64,000 nt of DNA from Chloroflexota bacterium (GTDB taxonomy: Bacteria > Chloroflexota > Anaerolineae > UBA2200), in assembly GCA_014360755.1 (NCBI GenBank), contig JACIWX010000002.1:186001-250000 (forward strand). The letters run 5' to 3'. This document shows positions 27,152-37,924 of this stretch, piece by piece. The notes under the pieces were generated by a model. It saw only the letters and a list, made by a program, of their open reading frames with translations, was not told where the DNA came from and searched no databases. Position numbers and translations under genes: made by a program. Positions within the stretch are counted from its first letter, which is position 1, and every line of letters starts with the position of its first letter.

Positions 27152-27904
27152 ATGGCCACCGATTGGACGCCATTGATCTGGTTGGCGGCACTTATTATCC
27201 CTCTGCTAGTGGTCAAACGCTGGCTGAGCCGCCATTTACAGGGTATCGGATTGCTTCTCTCCGGCGATCCAGAAACTGCTACTCTGGTGCATTATCTCAT
27301 CTTACTGCCAGGCATTGTCTTGCACGAATTCAGCCATTACCTAGCGGCAAAACTGGTCGGGGTAAAGACAGCGGGCATCTCTCTCAAACCACAAGCCAAG
27401 CGTGGCGGCAACATACGGTTGGGAGCAGTGAAAGTCAAGAAGGCTGACCCCTTCCGTGAGAGTTGGATTGGCTTGGCTCCACTAATTAGCGGCAGTGTGG
27501 CTATTTTGCTCCTAGCACGCTGGCAGTTTGGTGTTGAGGCTTTGCCAATTTTGCACCCTGATGCAGTAGCAAAAACGTTTATTTCCTCTCTACAGCGTCC
27601 TGATGCCCTGTTATGGCTTTACCTCATCTTCTCCATCAGCAATGCCATGTTGCCCAGCGAATCCGACCGCCAGGCATGGGTCTCTGTGCTGCTCTTCCTG
27701 GGCCTTGCGGCAGCGCTTGTCTATGTCTCGGGTGTAACTGTTCAGATACCTGTCTCCCTCAAGCGCTCGCTTTTGACAGGTGTGACTTACCTTGCTTTTA
27801 CCTTTGGCCTTGCCCTGGTGGTTGATCTGCCGGTTGCCTTAGCACTATTCCTGCTGGAAAAACTGGGGGAAGCAGTATTACACAGGCACGTAGAGTACCC
27901 ATAA
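27152..27904 (+). CDS. M50-like membrane metalloprotease (site-2 protease family)
   Basis: 250 residues with about five hydrophobic segments. The zinc motif HEFSH (HExxH) lies in LPGIVLHEFSHYLAAKL at about residues 48-64, within a membrane helix as in site-2 proteases. The usual C-terminal third-ligand motif (NxxPxxxxDG) is not evident, so activity is uncertain. The ATG follows the tpiA stop with no gap. It might cleave membrane-bound regulators such as anti-sigma factors, but nothing here links it to a target. Confidence 0.7.
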   Translation: MATDWTPLIWLAALIIPLLVVKRWLSRHLQGIGLLLSGDPETATLVHYLILLPGIVLHEFSHYLAAKLVGVKTAGISLKPQAKRGGNIRLGAVKVKKADPFRESWIGLAPLISGSVAILLLARWQFGVEALPILHPDAVAKTFISSLQRPDALLWLYLIFSISNAMLPSESDRQAWVSVLLFLGLAAALVYVSGVTVQIPVSLKRSLLTGVTYLAFTFGLALVVDLPVALALFLLEKLGEAVLHRHVEYP

Positions 27905-27950
27905 AAACAAAAAATCACCATAGAGCCACGGGGAGTGGTAATGTACCTGC

Positions 27951-27985
27951 AGCGGATATCCACACGGGTATCCGCTTATTTATTC
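27951..27985 (+). terminator. Terminator between the M50-like gene and the convergent transferase gene
   Basis: 11-bp stem (arm AGCGGATATCC, one G-U pair) with an ACAC loop, followed by TATTTATTC. It overlaps the last bases of the convergent gene and probably serves the + strand transcript. Confidence 0.6.
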
Positions 27986-29034
27986 TTCATGCGATGCTCA
28001 CTCAGCCAAGTGACAATAGCCAATATCGCCACCGTTATCACGCCCAGGACAATCAGTGCACCGAGCTTGAACAGACGGGAGGAAACACTCAGCGCCAACA
28101 CGCCAAAAGCGGCACTGAGGAGGCAATAAGCCAGCACCACCTGACGCTGTGAAAGCCCTAAATCCACCAAGCGGAAGTGCAAATGGCGGCGGTCTCCATG
28201 AACGAAGGAGCCGGTTCTGCGCATGCGCAGCCAGATCAACCAAGCCACATCGAGGATAGGCACGGCTAGCACAAGCAGGACAGTAGCCATGCGTGCTCCG
28301 GCGACGATGGATAGTGTGGCGACAGCATAGCCAAGGAAAAAGGAGCCACTGCTGCCCATGAATACCCTCGCTGGATAGAAATTGTAGGGCAGAAAACCAA
28401 GCGTGCAACCCAGTAAAGCGAGAGGCAGGAGTGACACACTGTACTGCCCCACACGGTACATGTGAATGAAAAGCACGCCAGCCACAATTGCTGCCACACT
28501 GGCTGCCAAGCCATCCAACCCATCGAGGAAATTGACCGTATTGATCATTCCTACGATCCAGAGGATCGTGATGAGTGTTGTCCAATACCAAGGGAAAATC
28601 ACTAGTTGGTTCGTAAAAGGATTCATCACCCGTTCAATGAACACAAGGGTGCACACAGCGATCAATGCTGCAATCAACTGGGCGAGGAACTGGGATGCTG
28701 GCTTCAATTCACGCCGGTCATCAGAGAGGCCAACTGCGAATAGGAAAGTACTGCCGAGGAGGATCCCAGCCAGGCGGATGGGTTCCTTTGGATCAGGTCC
28801 TTCAGGAGCGGGCAGCTGTGGGCCTAGCACTGCTGCTAGTAATGCCGCCACAGCGAATGCTATATAGAGGGCAATACCGCCGGAGCGGGGCACAATACCG
28901 GCATGTTTACGTCGGCCGCCGGGTTTGTCTACCATGCGCCACTGCTTGCCTACTCGCGCGGCAACCGGAGTGAGAAGCAAAGAAAGGCCAAAAGCAAGGA
29001 CAAAAACAAGGAGAAAAGCCATCGGATAATCCAT
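27976..29034 (-). CDS. WecA/TagO/MraY-family polyprenyl-phosphate sugar-1-phosphate transferase
   Basis: 352 residues, about ten membrane helices. Family motifs are clear: DDRRELKP (Mg-binding Asp pair, around 105-112), NTVNFLDGLDGLA (around 163-175) and HGDRRHLHFRL near 282-292, which marks the WecA/GlcNAc-1-P branch rather than MraY. It starts glycan synthesis by moving a HexNAc-1-phosphate onto undecaprenyl phosphate. It lies downstream of upp on the same strand. Confidence 0.92.
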   Translation of the reverse strand: MDYPMAFLLVFVLAFGLSLLLTPVAARVGKQWRMVDKPGGRRKHAGIVPRSGGIALYIAFAVAALLAAVLGPQLPAPEGPDPKEPIRLAGILLGSTFLFAVGLSDDRRELKPASQFLAQLIAALIAVCTLVFIERVMNPFTNQLVIFPWYWTTLITILWIVGMINTVNFLDGLDGLAASVAAIVAGVLFIHMYRVGQYSVSLLPLALLGCTLGFLPYNFYPARVFMGSSGSFFLGYAVATLSIVAGARMATVLLVLAVPILDVAWLIWLRMRRTGSFVHGDRRHLHFRLVDLGLSQRQVVLAYCLLSAAFGVLALSVSSRLFKLGALIVLGVITVAILAIVTWLSEHRMKNK

Positions 29035-29043
29035 TCATGTCGG

Positions 29044-29080
29044 TCAGAAACCAGGTTTCTGCCAGAAACCTGGTTTCTGA
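29044..29080. repeat. Tandem palindromic repeat (CAGAAACC-GGTTTCTG)
   Basis: Two near-identical 17-base palindromes, CAGAAACCAGGTTTCTG and CAGAAACCTGGTTTCTG, lie head to tail with 1-2 bases between. Each half and the whole can fold. The element sits between upp and the transferase gene, with no T-run. It resembles dispersed palindromes found in other bacterial genomes; its function is unknown. Confidence 0.75.
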
Positions 29081-29083
29081 AGA

Positions 29084-29737
29084 TCAGCCTGTACCGAATT
29101 GCCGATCACCGGCGTCTCCTAAACCAGGCACAATGTAGCCTGCTGGCGGGTCGCCTGGCTTGCTCGGCTCAGGAGTGAGATGGTCATCTATGGCGGCGAG
29201 GTGAATGTCCACATCAGGGTGTGCTGTGCTCAGCCGCTCTACCCCTTCCGGTGCACCGATGATCCCAACGAATTTGATGCGTTTGGCACCCCAGCGTTTG
29301 AGGATGTCCACTGTAGCCACGGCTGAACCACCAGTAGCCAGCATCGGATCGAGGATAAGGCAAACCTGAACAGTAGGATGAACAGGAAGTTTGTTGTAGT
29401 ACTCGATGGGCTGCAAAGTGCGATGGTCCCTATACAAGCCAATGTGCCACACTTCAGCTGCAGGCATCATTTCCCAGATGCCTTCCACCATGCCTAATCC
29501 AGCCCGTAAGATGGGGACCAAGCCGATCTTATCCGTGAGCTCATAGCCTTTGGCGGTCGCCAGCGGAGTTTGGACAGAAACTTCCTGCACCCCCAAATCA
29601 GCCGTAGCCTCATAAGCCAAGAGGATGGCGACCTCACGAATGAGTTCGCGGAATTTCTTAGGTTCCGTATGGATGTCACGCAAAAGCGTGACTTTATGCC
29701 GGATTAAAGGATGGTTGGAAACGAAGACACGCGCCAT
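29084..29737 (-). CDS. upp: Uracil phosphoribosyltransferase
   Basis: 217 residues. PRPP loop [10 protein letters not shown] and the uracil-binding C-terminal segment [17 protein letters not shown] are intact, as is [10 protein letters not shown]. It salvages uracil to UMP. AGGAGG lies before the ATG. A perfect hairpin separates it from porB. Confidence 0.97.
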   Translation of the reverse strand: MARVFVSNHPLIRHKVTLLRDIHTEPKKFRELIREVAILLAYEATADLGVQEVSVQTPLATAKGYELTDKIGLVPILRAGLGMVEGIWEMMPAAEVWHIGLYRDHRTLQPIEYYNKLPVHPTVQVCLILDPMLATGGSAVATVDILKRWGAKRIKFVGIIGAPEGVERLSTAHPDVDIHLAAIDDHLTPEPSKPGDPPAGYIVPGLGDAGDRQFGTG

Positions 29738-29755
29738 AATCTTACCTCCTAAAAT

Positions 29756-29790
29756 TAGACCCTAAAGGTTTGGAAAACCTTTAGGGTCTA
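29756..29790. repeat. Perfect 16-bp hairpin, dispersed family copy 2
   Basis: Arms TAGACCCTAAAGGTTT and exact complement flank a 3-base loop (GGA). The design matches the hairpin at 2271-2305, with two base differences per arm, each compensated in the opposite arm. It lies between porB and upp. It may act as a weak terminator or a transcript-end stabiliser. Confidence 0.85.
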
Positions 29791-29793
29791 GTT

Positions 29794-30723
29794 TTATTCA
29801 GCCTCGCATTTTTTCAAGAGGCTTTCCCACTCCTCATCCACTCTGGCTTGTATCTCGGCAATTACATGCTTGAACTGGGGCTGGAAAAGATGCTGGAAAC
29901 GACCTTGCATCTTCAGCCATTCCTCTACAGGCTTTTTCTCGCGTGGCTTGTAGTTTAGTTTCCACACGCCATTTTCCACCTCAAACAGCGGCCAATAGCA
30001 AGTCTCTACGGCAAGGCGTGTAACCTCGATGGAAGTCTCCGTACCGTGCCGCCAGCCACGGTTACAGTCAGAGATCACGTTGATGAAAGAAGGCCCATCT
30101 GCAGCCGCTGCTTTCCTGGCTTTCTCCATGAGGTCACGCCAGTGGCTGGGCGCCGCCTGTGCCACATAGGGAATGCGATGGGCAGCGATGATCTCGGTGA
30201 GCGGTTTGCGCCACTGCACTTTGCCTGGGATGACCGTACCTGCGGGCGAAGTCGTTGTGTGAGCGCCCATCGGTGTGGCTGAACTGCGCTGGATACCCGT
30301 GTTCATATATGCCTCGTTGTTGAGGCACACATAGATAAAACGGTGTCCTCGTTCCAGCGCCCCAGACAGCCATTGCAGGCCGATGTCGTAGGTTGCACCA
30401 TCACCGCCAATGGCGATAAAGCGGATGTTGCGCTCCGGGATTTTACCCCGTCGCACTAGCACACGATACATCGCCTCAGCGCCTGCGATAGTCGTGGATA
30501 CGTTCTCAAAGGCATTGTGTATCCAAGGCACATTCCAGGCTGTGTAAGGGTACATGGATGTGGCGATCTCCGTACAGCCCGTTGCCGCACCAACTACTAC
30601 AGGCTCATCTATCGCGTTGAGAATCTGTCGAATGATGATCGGCTCTGCACAGCCAGCACAGAAACGATGGCCTGGAGCTAATCGTTCTGGCTTGGTTGCT
30701 TGTTCCTTCAATTTAATCACCAT
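29794..30723 (-). CDS. porB: Pyruvate:ferredoxin-type oxidoreductase, beta subunit
   Basis: 309 residues. It holds thiamine diphosphate and a 4Fe-4S cluster: HRFCAGCAEP at about 19-28 gives the first Cys pair, ATGCTEI the third Cys, and GDGATYDIG and NNEAYMNTG the ThDP/Mg site. With the other subunits it oxidises pyruvate or a related 2-oxoacid to acyl-CoA and CO2, reducing ferredoxin. It is the last gene of the order gamma-delta-alpha-beta, 4 bases after alpha. Pyruvate is the likely substrate. Confidence 0.94.
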   Translation of the reverse strand: MVIKLKEQATKPERLAPGHRFCAGCAEPIIIRQILNAIDEPVVVGAATGCTEIATSMYPYTAWNVPWIHNAFENVSTTIAGAEAMYRVLVRRGKIPERNIRFIAIGGDGATYDIGLQWLSGALERGHRFIYVCLNNEAYMNTGIQRSSATPMGAHTTTSPAGTVIPGKVQWRKPLTEIIAAHRIPYVAQAAPSHWRDLMEKARKAAAADGPSFINVISDCNRGWRHGTETSIEVTRLAVETCYWPLFEVENGVWKLNYKPREKKPVEEWLKMQGRFQHLFQPQFKHVIAEIQARVDEEWESLLKKCEAE

Positions 30724-30727
30724 ATGC

Positions 30728-31921
30728 CTACTCCCTCAGTCCCAGATAATTCACCAGTGATTTGACCTTGCCGGTATCGGCGATTTCCTGTAGATCACTC
30801 GCCACTCTCTCAATATATTCTGGGAGAACATCACGTCCACCCAGACCGTAGATATAGTTTACCACTTTCTGCGTGGCACCAGCAGCAAACAATGCCGCAC
30901 ACACCTCCAGAAATAGCGGTCCTGCTCCTTCCATAGCACCGAAGCTGATCGAGCGGTCTAGCACTGCAACGGCTTTTACATCCTTCAAAGCCGCGACCAA
31001 TTCCTGTGCTGGGAATGGCCGGAAAACGCGCAATTTCAAGAGCCCGATCTTCAGTCCCTTTTTGCGCAGTTCCCGGATCACTGTGCGGGCAGTGCCGGCA
31101 GTCGAACTCAGCACAATGATCGCTAGCTCTGCGTCATCCATCGCGTAGGCATCAAAGATACCATAGGTGCGGCCAAACACTTGGCCAAATTCTTTGCCTA
31201 CATCCACGATGACTTTCATCGCCTTGCTCATGGCATCTGTCTGCTGACGTTTGTGCTCGAAGTAGTAATCCCACAGATCCCATGCACCAAAAGTAACTGG
31301 GTGGTCAATGTCTAGCAAGGAATATTTTGGCGTGTACGTCCCGATGAATTCCTTCACCGAGGCATCGTCTGCTACTTCTACCAATTCCACCGCATGCCCG
31401 GTGATGAAGCCATCTTGCATGACCATTACCGGGAGAAGCAAATCAGGATGCTCCGCGATACGCACAGCTTGGATCGTGTTATCGTACGCTTCCTGTCCTG
31501 TCTCCGAATAGAGCTGGATCCACCCTGCATCCCGTGCCCCCATCGAATCCGAATGGTCACAATGGATATTTAATGGAGCAGAGAGGGCGCGGTTGACCAC
31601 TGACATGACGATAGGCAGCCGCAACGAAGCGGCAATGTACAATTCCTCCCACATGAGCGCTAAGCCATTTGCGGCGGTGGCCGTCATAACCCGGCCGCCG
31701 GCTGCCGCAGCCCCAATGCAGGCACTCATCGCCGCATGTTCGCTCTCCACAGCGATGAATTCAGTGTCCACTTCGCCATCAGCCACATACTGTGAAAAGG
31801 TCTGTACAATAGCGGTCTGCGGTGTGATGGGATAAGCAGCTACGACATCAGGGTTGATTTGCCGCATCGCCTGTGCTGATGCATGTGCTCCTTCCAAAGC
31901 CATTTTTGTGGATACGACCAT
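30728..31921 (-). CDS. porA: Pyruvate:ferredoxin-type oxidoreductase, alpha subunit
   Basis: 397 residues. I start at 31921 (MVVSTKMALEG), where GAGGAGG and AGGA lie upstream; a longer frame to 32044 runs through a repeat region and the end of the delta gene. The pyrimidine-binding motif YPITPQT and the ESEHAAM loop with catalytic Glu are at the N-terminus. It forms the active site with the beta subunit. Confidence 0.94.
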   Translation of the reverse strand: MVVSTKMALEGAHASAQAMRQINPDVVAAYPITPQTAIVQTFSQYVADGEVDTEFIAVESEHAAMSACIGAAAAGGRVMTATAANGLALMWEELYIAASLRLPIVMSVVNRALSAPLNIHCDHSDSMGARDAGWIQLYSETGQEAYDNTIQAVRIAEHPDLLLPVMVMQDGFITGHAVELVEVADDASVKEFIGTYTPKYSLLDIDHPVTFGAWDLWDYYFEHKRQQTDAMSKAMKVIVDVGKEFGQVFGRTYGIFDAYAMDDAELAIIVLSSTAGTARTVIRELRKKGLKIGLLKLRVFRPFPAQELVAALKDVKAVAVLDRSISFGAMEGAGPLFLEVCAALFAAGATQKVVNYIYGLGGRDVLPEYIERVASDLQEIADTGKVKSLVNYLGLRE

Positions 31922-31968
31922 TTTTCCTATGTCCTCCTCATTGTAGCCCGATAAGGAATTAGCAACGA

Positions 31969-32027
31969 GCGCTGAGTGATGGACAGCATTCCTTTCCCTG
32001 CTCACTTGCCACTTGTCACTCAGCACT
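31969..32027. repeat. Heptamer units within an imperfect palindrome
   Basis: On the minus strand GAGTGAC, AAGTGGC and AAGTGAG run in phase (32021 down to 32001), the same RAGTRAY-type unit as at 4134-4175. A CTGAGTGA arm at each end makes the whole a loose palindrome. It lies between the porD stop and porA. Confidence 0.6.
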
Positions 32028-32364
32028 TCTCTTCCTTTTCCCACGACTTTTCTTCCACCATCTGGATCACTTTACCCGCCTTGCCGGTATATTCATGGGC
32101 ATCTACTTTGACCGGGCATTCGTTCGCGCAGATGCCGCATCCCTTGCAGTGGTCATAGTCGAAGCGAACCCAGCGGCCGTTCTCGACAACGATGGCGGAA
32201 TCTGGGCAATACACCCAGCAAATGAGACAGTGGGTGCATTTGCTCATATCATGCACCGGGCGCAGGACGCGCCAGGTGCCCGTGTTGTATTCTGCCGTAC
32301 ATCCCGGTTCAAGGACAAGCCCGGCAATGTTGGCTTCCCTCCAAGTTGCATTCTCTTTTGCCAT
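32020..32364 (-). CDS. porD: Pyruvate:ferredoxin-type oxidoreductase, delta subunit (2[4Fe-4S])
   Basis: 114 residues. Two ferredoxin motifs are complete: CTHCLICWVYCP and CKGCGICANECP, each CX2CX2CX3CP. It passes electrons from the alpha/beta core to an external ferredoxin. It begins 3 bases after porG and is followed by porA about 100 bases later. Confidence 0.95.
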   Translation of the reverse strand: MAKENATWREANIAGLVLEPGCTAEYNTGTWRVLRPVHDMSKCTHCLICWVYCPDSAIVVENGRWVRFDYDHCKGCGICANECPVKVDAHEYTGKAGKVIQMVEEKSWEKEEKC

Positions 32365-32367
32365 ATT

Positions 32368-32943
32368 CTATCCCTCTTTCACTTCTTCATAGGCTCGACG
32401 CAGGGCTTTCAGGTTGTTCTCTACTACTTCGGCGCGCAATTTCGCGCCCAGTTTCTCCTGCACCAGATGCAGCGTCTTATCTAAGCTAACCAAACCCGTC
32501 GCCCGGATAATGGCGCCCAGCATCAAGGTAGCAGGGATGTCGCGCTTGATCGTCTCCAAAGCAATCCGCGTAGCATCTACCGTAAAGACTTTCTTGTTGT
32601 TTTTGAGTCCCAAACGCGCTCGGATTTGCTGAGGTGTTTCAGACGTGTTAACGATCAGCACACCATCTTCTGCCAGTCCTTCCGTAACATCCACAACACC
32701 CAGCAGATTGGGGTTCACCACAACGACTACCTCGGGATTGAGGATGTGGCAGTGCAACTCGATGGGCTCATCGCTGATGCGCGTATACGCCTTGATGGGA
32801 GCCCCCATGCGCTCTGGGCCGTATTCGGGAAAAGCCTGGAAGTATTTGTCATCCTTCAATGCCGCTTCAGCCAGCAGCTCACTGGCAGTAACAATCCCTT
32901 GCCCTGCTCGTCCATGCCAACGAATCTCTGTTAACTTGGCCAA
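32368..32943 (-). CDS. porG: Pyruvate:ferredoxin-type oxidoreductase, gamma subunit
   Basis: 191 residues from a TTG start at 32943. GAGGAGG lies 6 bases upstream and would be inside the coding region if translation began further upstream. The gamma signature EIRWHGRAGQG follows at once, then RMGAPIKAYTRIS. It is the first gene of porGDAB. It closes over the active site as a structural and CoA-binding part of the complex. Confidence 0.94.
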   Translation of the reverse strand: MAKLTEIRWHGRAGQGIVTASELLAEAALKDDKYFQAFPEYGPERMGAPIKAYTRISDEPIELHCHILNPEVVVVVNPNLLGVVDVTEGLAEDGVLIVNTSETPQQIRARLGLKNNKKVFTVDATRIALETIKRDIPATLMLGAIIRATGLVSLDKTLHLVQEKLGAKLRAEVVENNLKALRRAYEEVKEG

Positions 32944-33043
32944 TTTTACCCTCCTCAATAATCATGATTCAAATAAATAGTTTGCATCACAGCACAAAAT
33001 TGAGGTGGTACTTGCCCAGCACCATCCGCGTGTTCCACATTCC

Positions 33044-33439
33044 TCAAGTAGATTCTGTCCTTCTTGGTGGGGGAAATAGGGAAGGTTTACGGTGTTGCGT
33101 TCGCTCCAATTTCTCCTGGCATTTGATACAAGTGGTGGTATGGGGCATAGCGGCCAGTCTGGCCGGATCAATCGGCTCACCACAGATCTCGCAGATGCCA
33201 TAGCCACCTTTCTCCGCAGCACGCAAAGCGCGTTCGATAGCGGCTAGCTTTCTCTCCAAAGTCTGAATAATTGCCAGGGTCTTTTCTCGTTCGTAGATGT
33301 CAGCGGCAGCATCCACCGAATCTTCGCCGCTTTCCGTAATGCGTTCAACTTCGGCTTCCAAGTAACTGCGGAGGCGTTTCAACTCCGCCTGCGTCCGGTC
33401 TCGTTCTGCTTGTAGTTTTTTGATCTCCTCTGTGCTCAT
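33044..33439 (-). CDS. DksA/TraR-family zinc-finger protein
   Basis: 131 residues: a long N-terminal coiled coil (about 5-85) and a C4 zinc finger CEIC...CIKC near 95-120, the DksA/TraR layout. DksA-type proteins enter the RNA polymerase secondary channel and, with ppGpp, change promoter kinetics. The acidic coiled-coil tip is not obviously the DxxDxA of enterobacterial DksA, so the mode may differ. It lies 19 bases after apt and 100 bases before porG. Confidence 0.85.
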   Translation of the reverse strand: MSTEEIKKLQAERDRTQAELKRLRSYLEAEVERITESGEDSVDAAADIYEREKTLAIIQTLERKLAAIERALRAAEKGGYGICEICGEPIDPARLAAMPHTTTCIKCQEKLERTQHRKPSLFPPPRRTEST

Positions 33440-33458
33440 CTCACTGTTCGAAAGAGAA

Positions 33459-33971
33459 TTAGAACTTGATCAGGGAGAAAACATCATAGCCTTGAAGTTT
33501 CTCCATGCCTTTTAAGTAGGTGAGGTCCACGAGAAAGACAATGCTTACAATTTTTCCGCCGAGCCTTTCAATCAGTTCAGCAGCCGCTTTGGCTGATCCC
33601 CCCGTAGCCAGCACATCGTCTACTAGTAACACACGTTGGCCCGGTTGAATAGCGTCTTTGTGAATCTCCAGGGTATTGGTGCCATATTCCAAGGTGTAAC
33701 TAGCGCTGATTGTCTCCCAAGGCAATTTGCCCGGCTTGCGGATGGGCACAAAACCTGCCGCCAGTTCGTACGCCAATGGAGCCCCGAAGATAAACCCTCG
33801 CGCCTCAATAGCTGCTACAATGTCGATCTCCTCATCCAGAAAGCGATCAATCAGACCATCAATGGCTTCCTGAAAGGCATCCGGGTCTTTCAACAAAGTC
33901 GTAATGTCTTTGAACAGGACTCCTTTCACGGGAAAATCTGGTACATCGCGGATCAATTTCGCCAGGTTCAT
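33459..33971 (-). CDS. apt: Adenine phosphoribosyltransferase
   Basis: 170 residues, full length. Family start IRDVPDFPVKGVLFKDI, EARGFIFGAPLAYE and the PRPP-binding loop VLLVDDVLATGGSA are intact. It salvages adenine to AMP. It has its own promoter at 34021-34049, in a region shared with the divergent secreted beta-propeller gene. Confidence 0.97.
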   Translation of the reverse strand: MNLAKLIRDVPDFPVKGVLFKDITTLLKDPDAFQEAIDGLIDRFLDEEIDIVAAIEARGFIFGAPLAYELAAGFVPIRKPGKLPWETISASYTLEYGTNTLEIHKDAIQPGQRVLLVDDVLATGGSAKAAAELIERLGGKIVSIVFLVDLTYLKGMEKLQGYDVFSLIKF

Positions 33972-34020
33972 GTATACCCTCCCTTATTGAATGTGGCACA
34001 CAGGCCTGAAACCGCGCACG

Positions 34021-34049
34021 ATTGTATCAGAAAATGGCAAAATAAGCAA
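34021..34049 (-). promoter_or_regulatory. Promoter of apt
   Basis: On the minus strand TTGCTT, a 17-base spacer, then TACAAT, 50 bases before the apt start. Confidence 0.65.
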
Positions 34050-34071
34050 GTTGACAAACATGGATGATAAA

Positions 34072-34101
34072 TTGCCAGTGCTTGTATATCCGTGTTATAA
34101 T
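34072..34101 (+). promoter_or_regulatory. Promoter of the beta-propeller gene
   Basis: TTGCCA at 34072-34077, an 18-base spacer, TATAAT at 34096-34101, 38 bases before the ATG. A TTGACA at 34051-34056 has no good -10 partner. Confidence 0.6.
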
Positions 34102-34138
34102 GAATGGGCAAATGCAGGGCAAAACCAAAGGAGGGGAA

Positions 34139-35818
34139 ATGACTGATAAGCTGCGGTACCTTACGGTCTTAATCGTGGCTGTCTCTCTAGCTTTCCTGTG
34201 CGTCCGCCCAGGCAGGGCTCAGCAAGGGAAGGCGTTATCTGCCCTTATCCTCAATGGGGATTTTGAGGGGGATTTTTACCCTTACGGTGCGGGTTACGTC
34301 GCTCAATACTGGATCCCCTATGACCTGAGCCCGGGTTCTCCCCCACAATATCTCCGTTCGACATTGCATAAATATGAAGGCCAAGCGAGCCAGATGATTT
34401 GGGCAGACACAGTACCATGGTATGCAGGGATCATGCAAACCACCGTGCTGACCTCAGGGCAAAGTGCTGTACGTATCCAGGCAGGCAAACGCTATGTGGT
34501 ACACGTTTGGGTATATAGCATCTACGGGGGAGCAACGGCACCGGTACAGCATGACAAACTCAACAAACGTGTGGGCATCCATCCCTCAGGTGGGGTGAAC
34601 CCCAAATCTGCGGATATTGTCTGGACACCTTGGCACGGCCAAGATAAAACCTGGATACAGATTAACGCCGCTGTAGAAGCGAAATCAGATCGACTCACCA
34701 TCTTCATCGAAGCAAGCGATCCCAAATCGGGTGGACAGGACCAGTTCTATATAGACAACGTTCTGCTCGAAGAAGAGGGAGCACCAACACCAACCGCTAC
34801 ACCTACTAGCACTCCCATCCCAACGGCTACCCCAACCCCTACCGCTACACCAGCTGTTGCTGTGCTGCGCACTATCTCTGTGGGTCGTCAACCGCAAGGA
34901 ATTGCTGTCCAACCCAATACAGACCGTTTCTTTGTTGCCAACAGTGGCGATAACACGATATCCAGCCTGGAAGGATTCCTGGACTGGCGATATACGTGCT
35001 TTAACAGCGGAGGGGAACATCCGAGCAATGTGGCGATTGACCCTGAACAATGTCGCATCTACGTAGCCAATGCGGCTACGAACAGCGTAACCGTCTTTAA
35101 TATCTGCATGAATCGGCTGATTGCTTCGGTACCCCTTGGCGATGGGCAGTCACCCAGCGGTATTGGGGTGATGACGACAACTAACACTATCTATGTAGCC
35201 AATACAATGGCTAACTCTGTAGCGCTCATTGACGGAGATACCCTCACTGTAACCAAAACAATCGCCCTCGGGCCACTGCCAGGGCAAATAGCAACCAATC
35301 CATGCACCAACAAAGTTTATGTTACCAATCGCGGCTATCCACCCAGTGATGTAGGAGGAGTAACCGTCATCGATGCCAGTACACAAAGCGTTCGCAAGAC
35401 AATTGCACTTTCTGAAGCCCCAGAGCCTTATGGCGTAACTGTCAACCCGATCACCAATCGGATATATGTGGCTTCAGCAAGTGGCATGCTGGTGATCATA
35501 GACGGCGCCACCGATGAAGTGATTCGGGTGGTGCCATCGCCTGGGCACAGCGGCCTTGACAATGTTGCGGTTAACCCAGCAAGCAACCACGTCTTTGCCC
35601 TCAGCGCTACAGGCAACGTAGTATTTGTCTACGATGAAGACATAGGTGGTTGGTTGTATACCCTGCCTGTCGGATCCGGGCGCTACCGTGGTATCGCAGC
35701 GAATCCATTCACTTACCATATCGTGGTTTCCAACCCCAGTGACAACACCGTAAGTGTGATTCGCGACTTTGGTTTTTATCAGCCTTTCAAGCTTCGCTTG
35801 CCTCTTGTTATAAAATAA
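34139..35818 (+). CDS. Secreted YVTN beta-propeller protein with N-terminal carbohydrate-binding-like domain
   Basis: 559 residues from the ATG at 34139, which has AGGAGGGG upstream. Signal peptide (cleavage near RAQ, about residue 28), then a jelly-roll-like domain starting NGDFEGDFYPYG (about 35-225), a Pro-Thr linker (about 228-250), and a seven-bladed YVTN/NHL-type propeller with repeated NRIYVA or NTIYVAN strands. Such proteins sit on the cell surface and bind ligands. The target is unknown. The linker DNA is a low-complexity ACC/CCT repeat. Confidence 0.87.
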   Translation: MTDKLRYLTVLIVAVSLAFLCVRPGRAQQGKALSALILNGDFEGDFYPYGAGYVAQYWIPYDLSPGSPPQYLRSTLHKYEGQASQMIWADTVPWYAGIMQTTVLTSGQSAVRIQAGKRYVVHVWVYSIYGGATAPVQHDKLNKRVGIHPSGGVNPKSADIVWTPWHGQDKTWIQINAAVEAKSDRLTIFIEASDPKSGGQDQFYIDNVLLEEEGAPTPTATPTSTPIPTATPTPTATPAVAVLRTISVGRQPQGIAVQPNTDRFFVANSGDNTISSLEGFLDWRYTCFNSGGEHPSNVAIDPEQCRIYVANAATNSVTVFNICMNRLIASVPLGDGQSPSGIGVMTTTNTIYVANTMANSVALIDGDTLTVTKTIALGPLPGQIATNPCTNKVYVTNRGYPPSDVGGVTVIDASTQSVRKTIALSEAPEPYGVTVNPITNRIYVASASGMLVIIDGATDEVIRVVPSPGHSGLDNVAVNPASNHVFALSATGNVVFVYDEDIGGWLYTLPVGSGRYRGIAANPFTYHIVVSNPSDNTVSVIRDFGFYQPFKLRLPLVIK

Positions 35819-35837
35819 GCCAGTTACGACTTCTTGA

Positions 35838-37913
<2,076 letters not shown>

Positions 37914-37924
37914 TTGGCTGCAGG

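Noticed and set aside
31922..32044. N-terminal extension of porA
   Set aside because: It translates a repeat region and overlaps porD; the family start and a ribosome site are at 31921.
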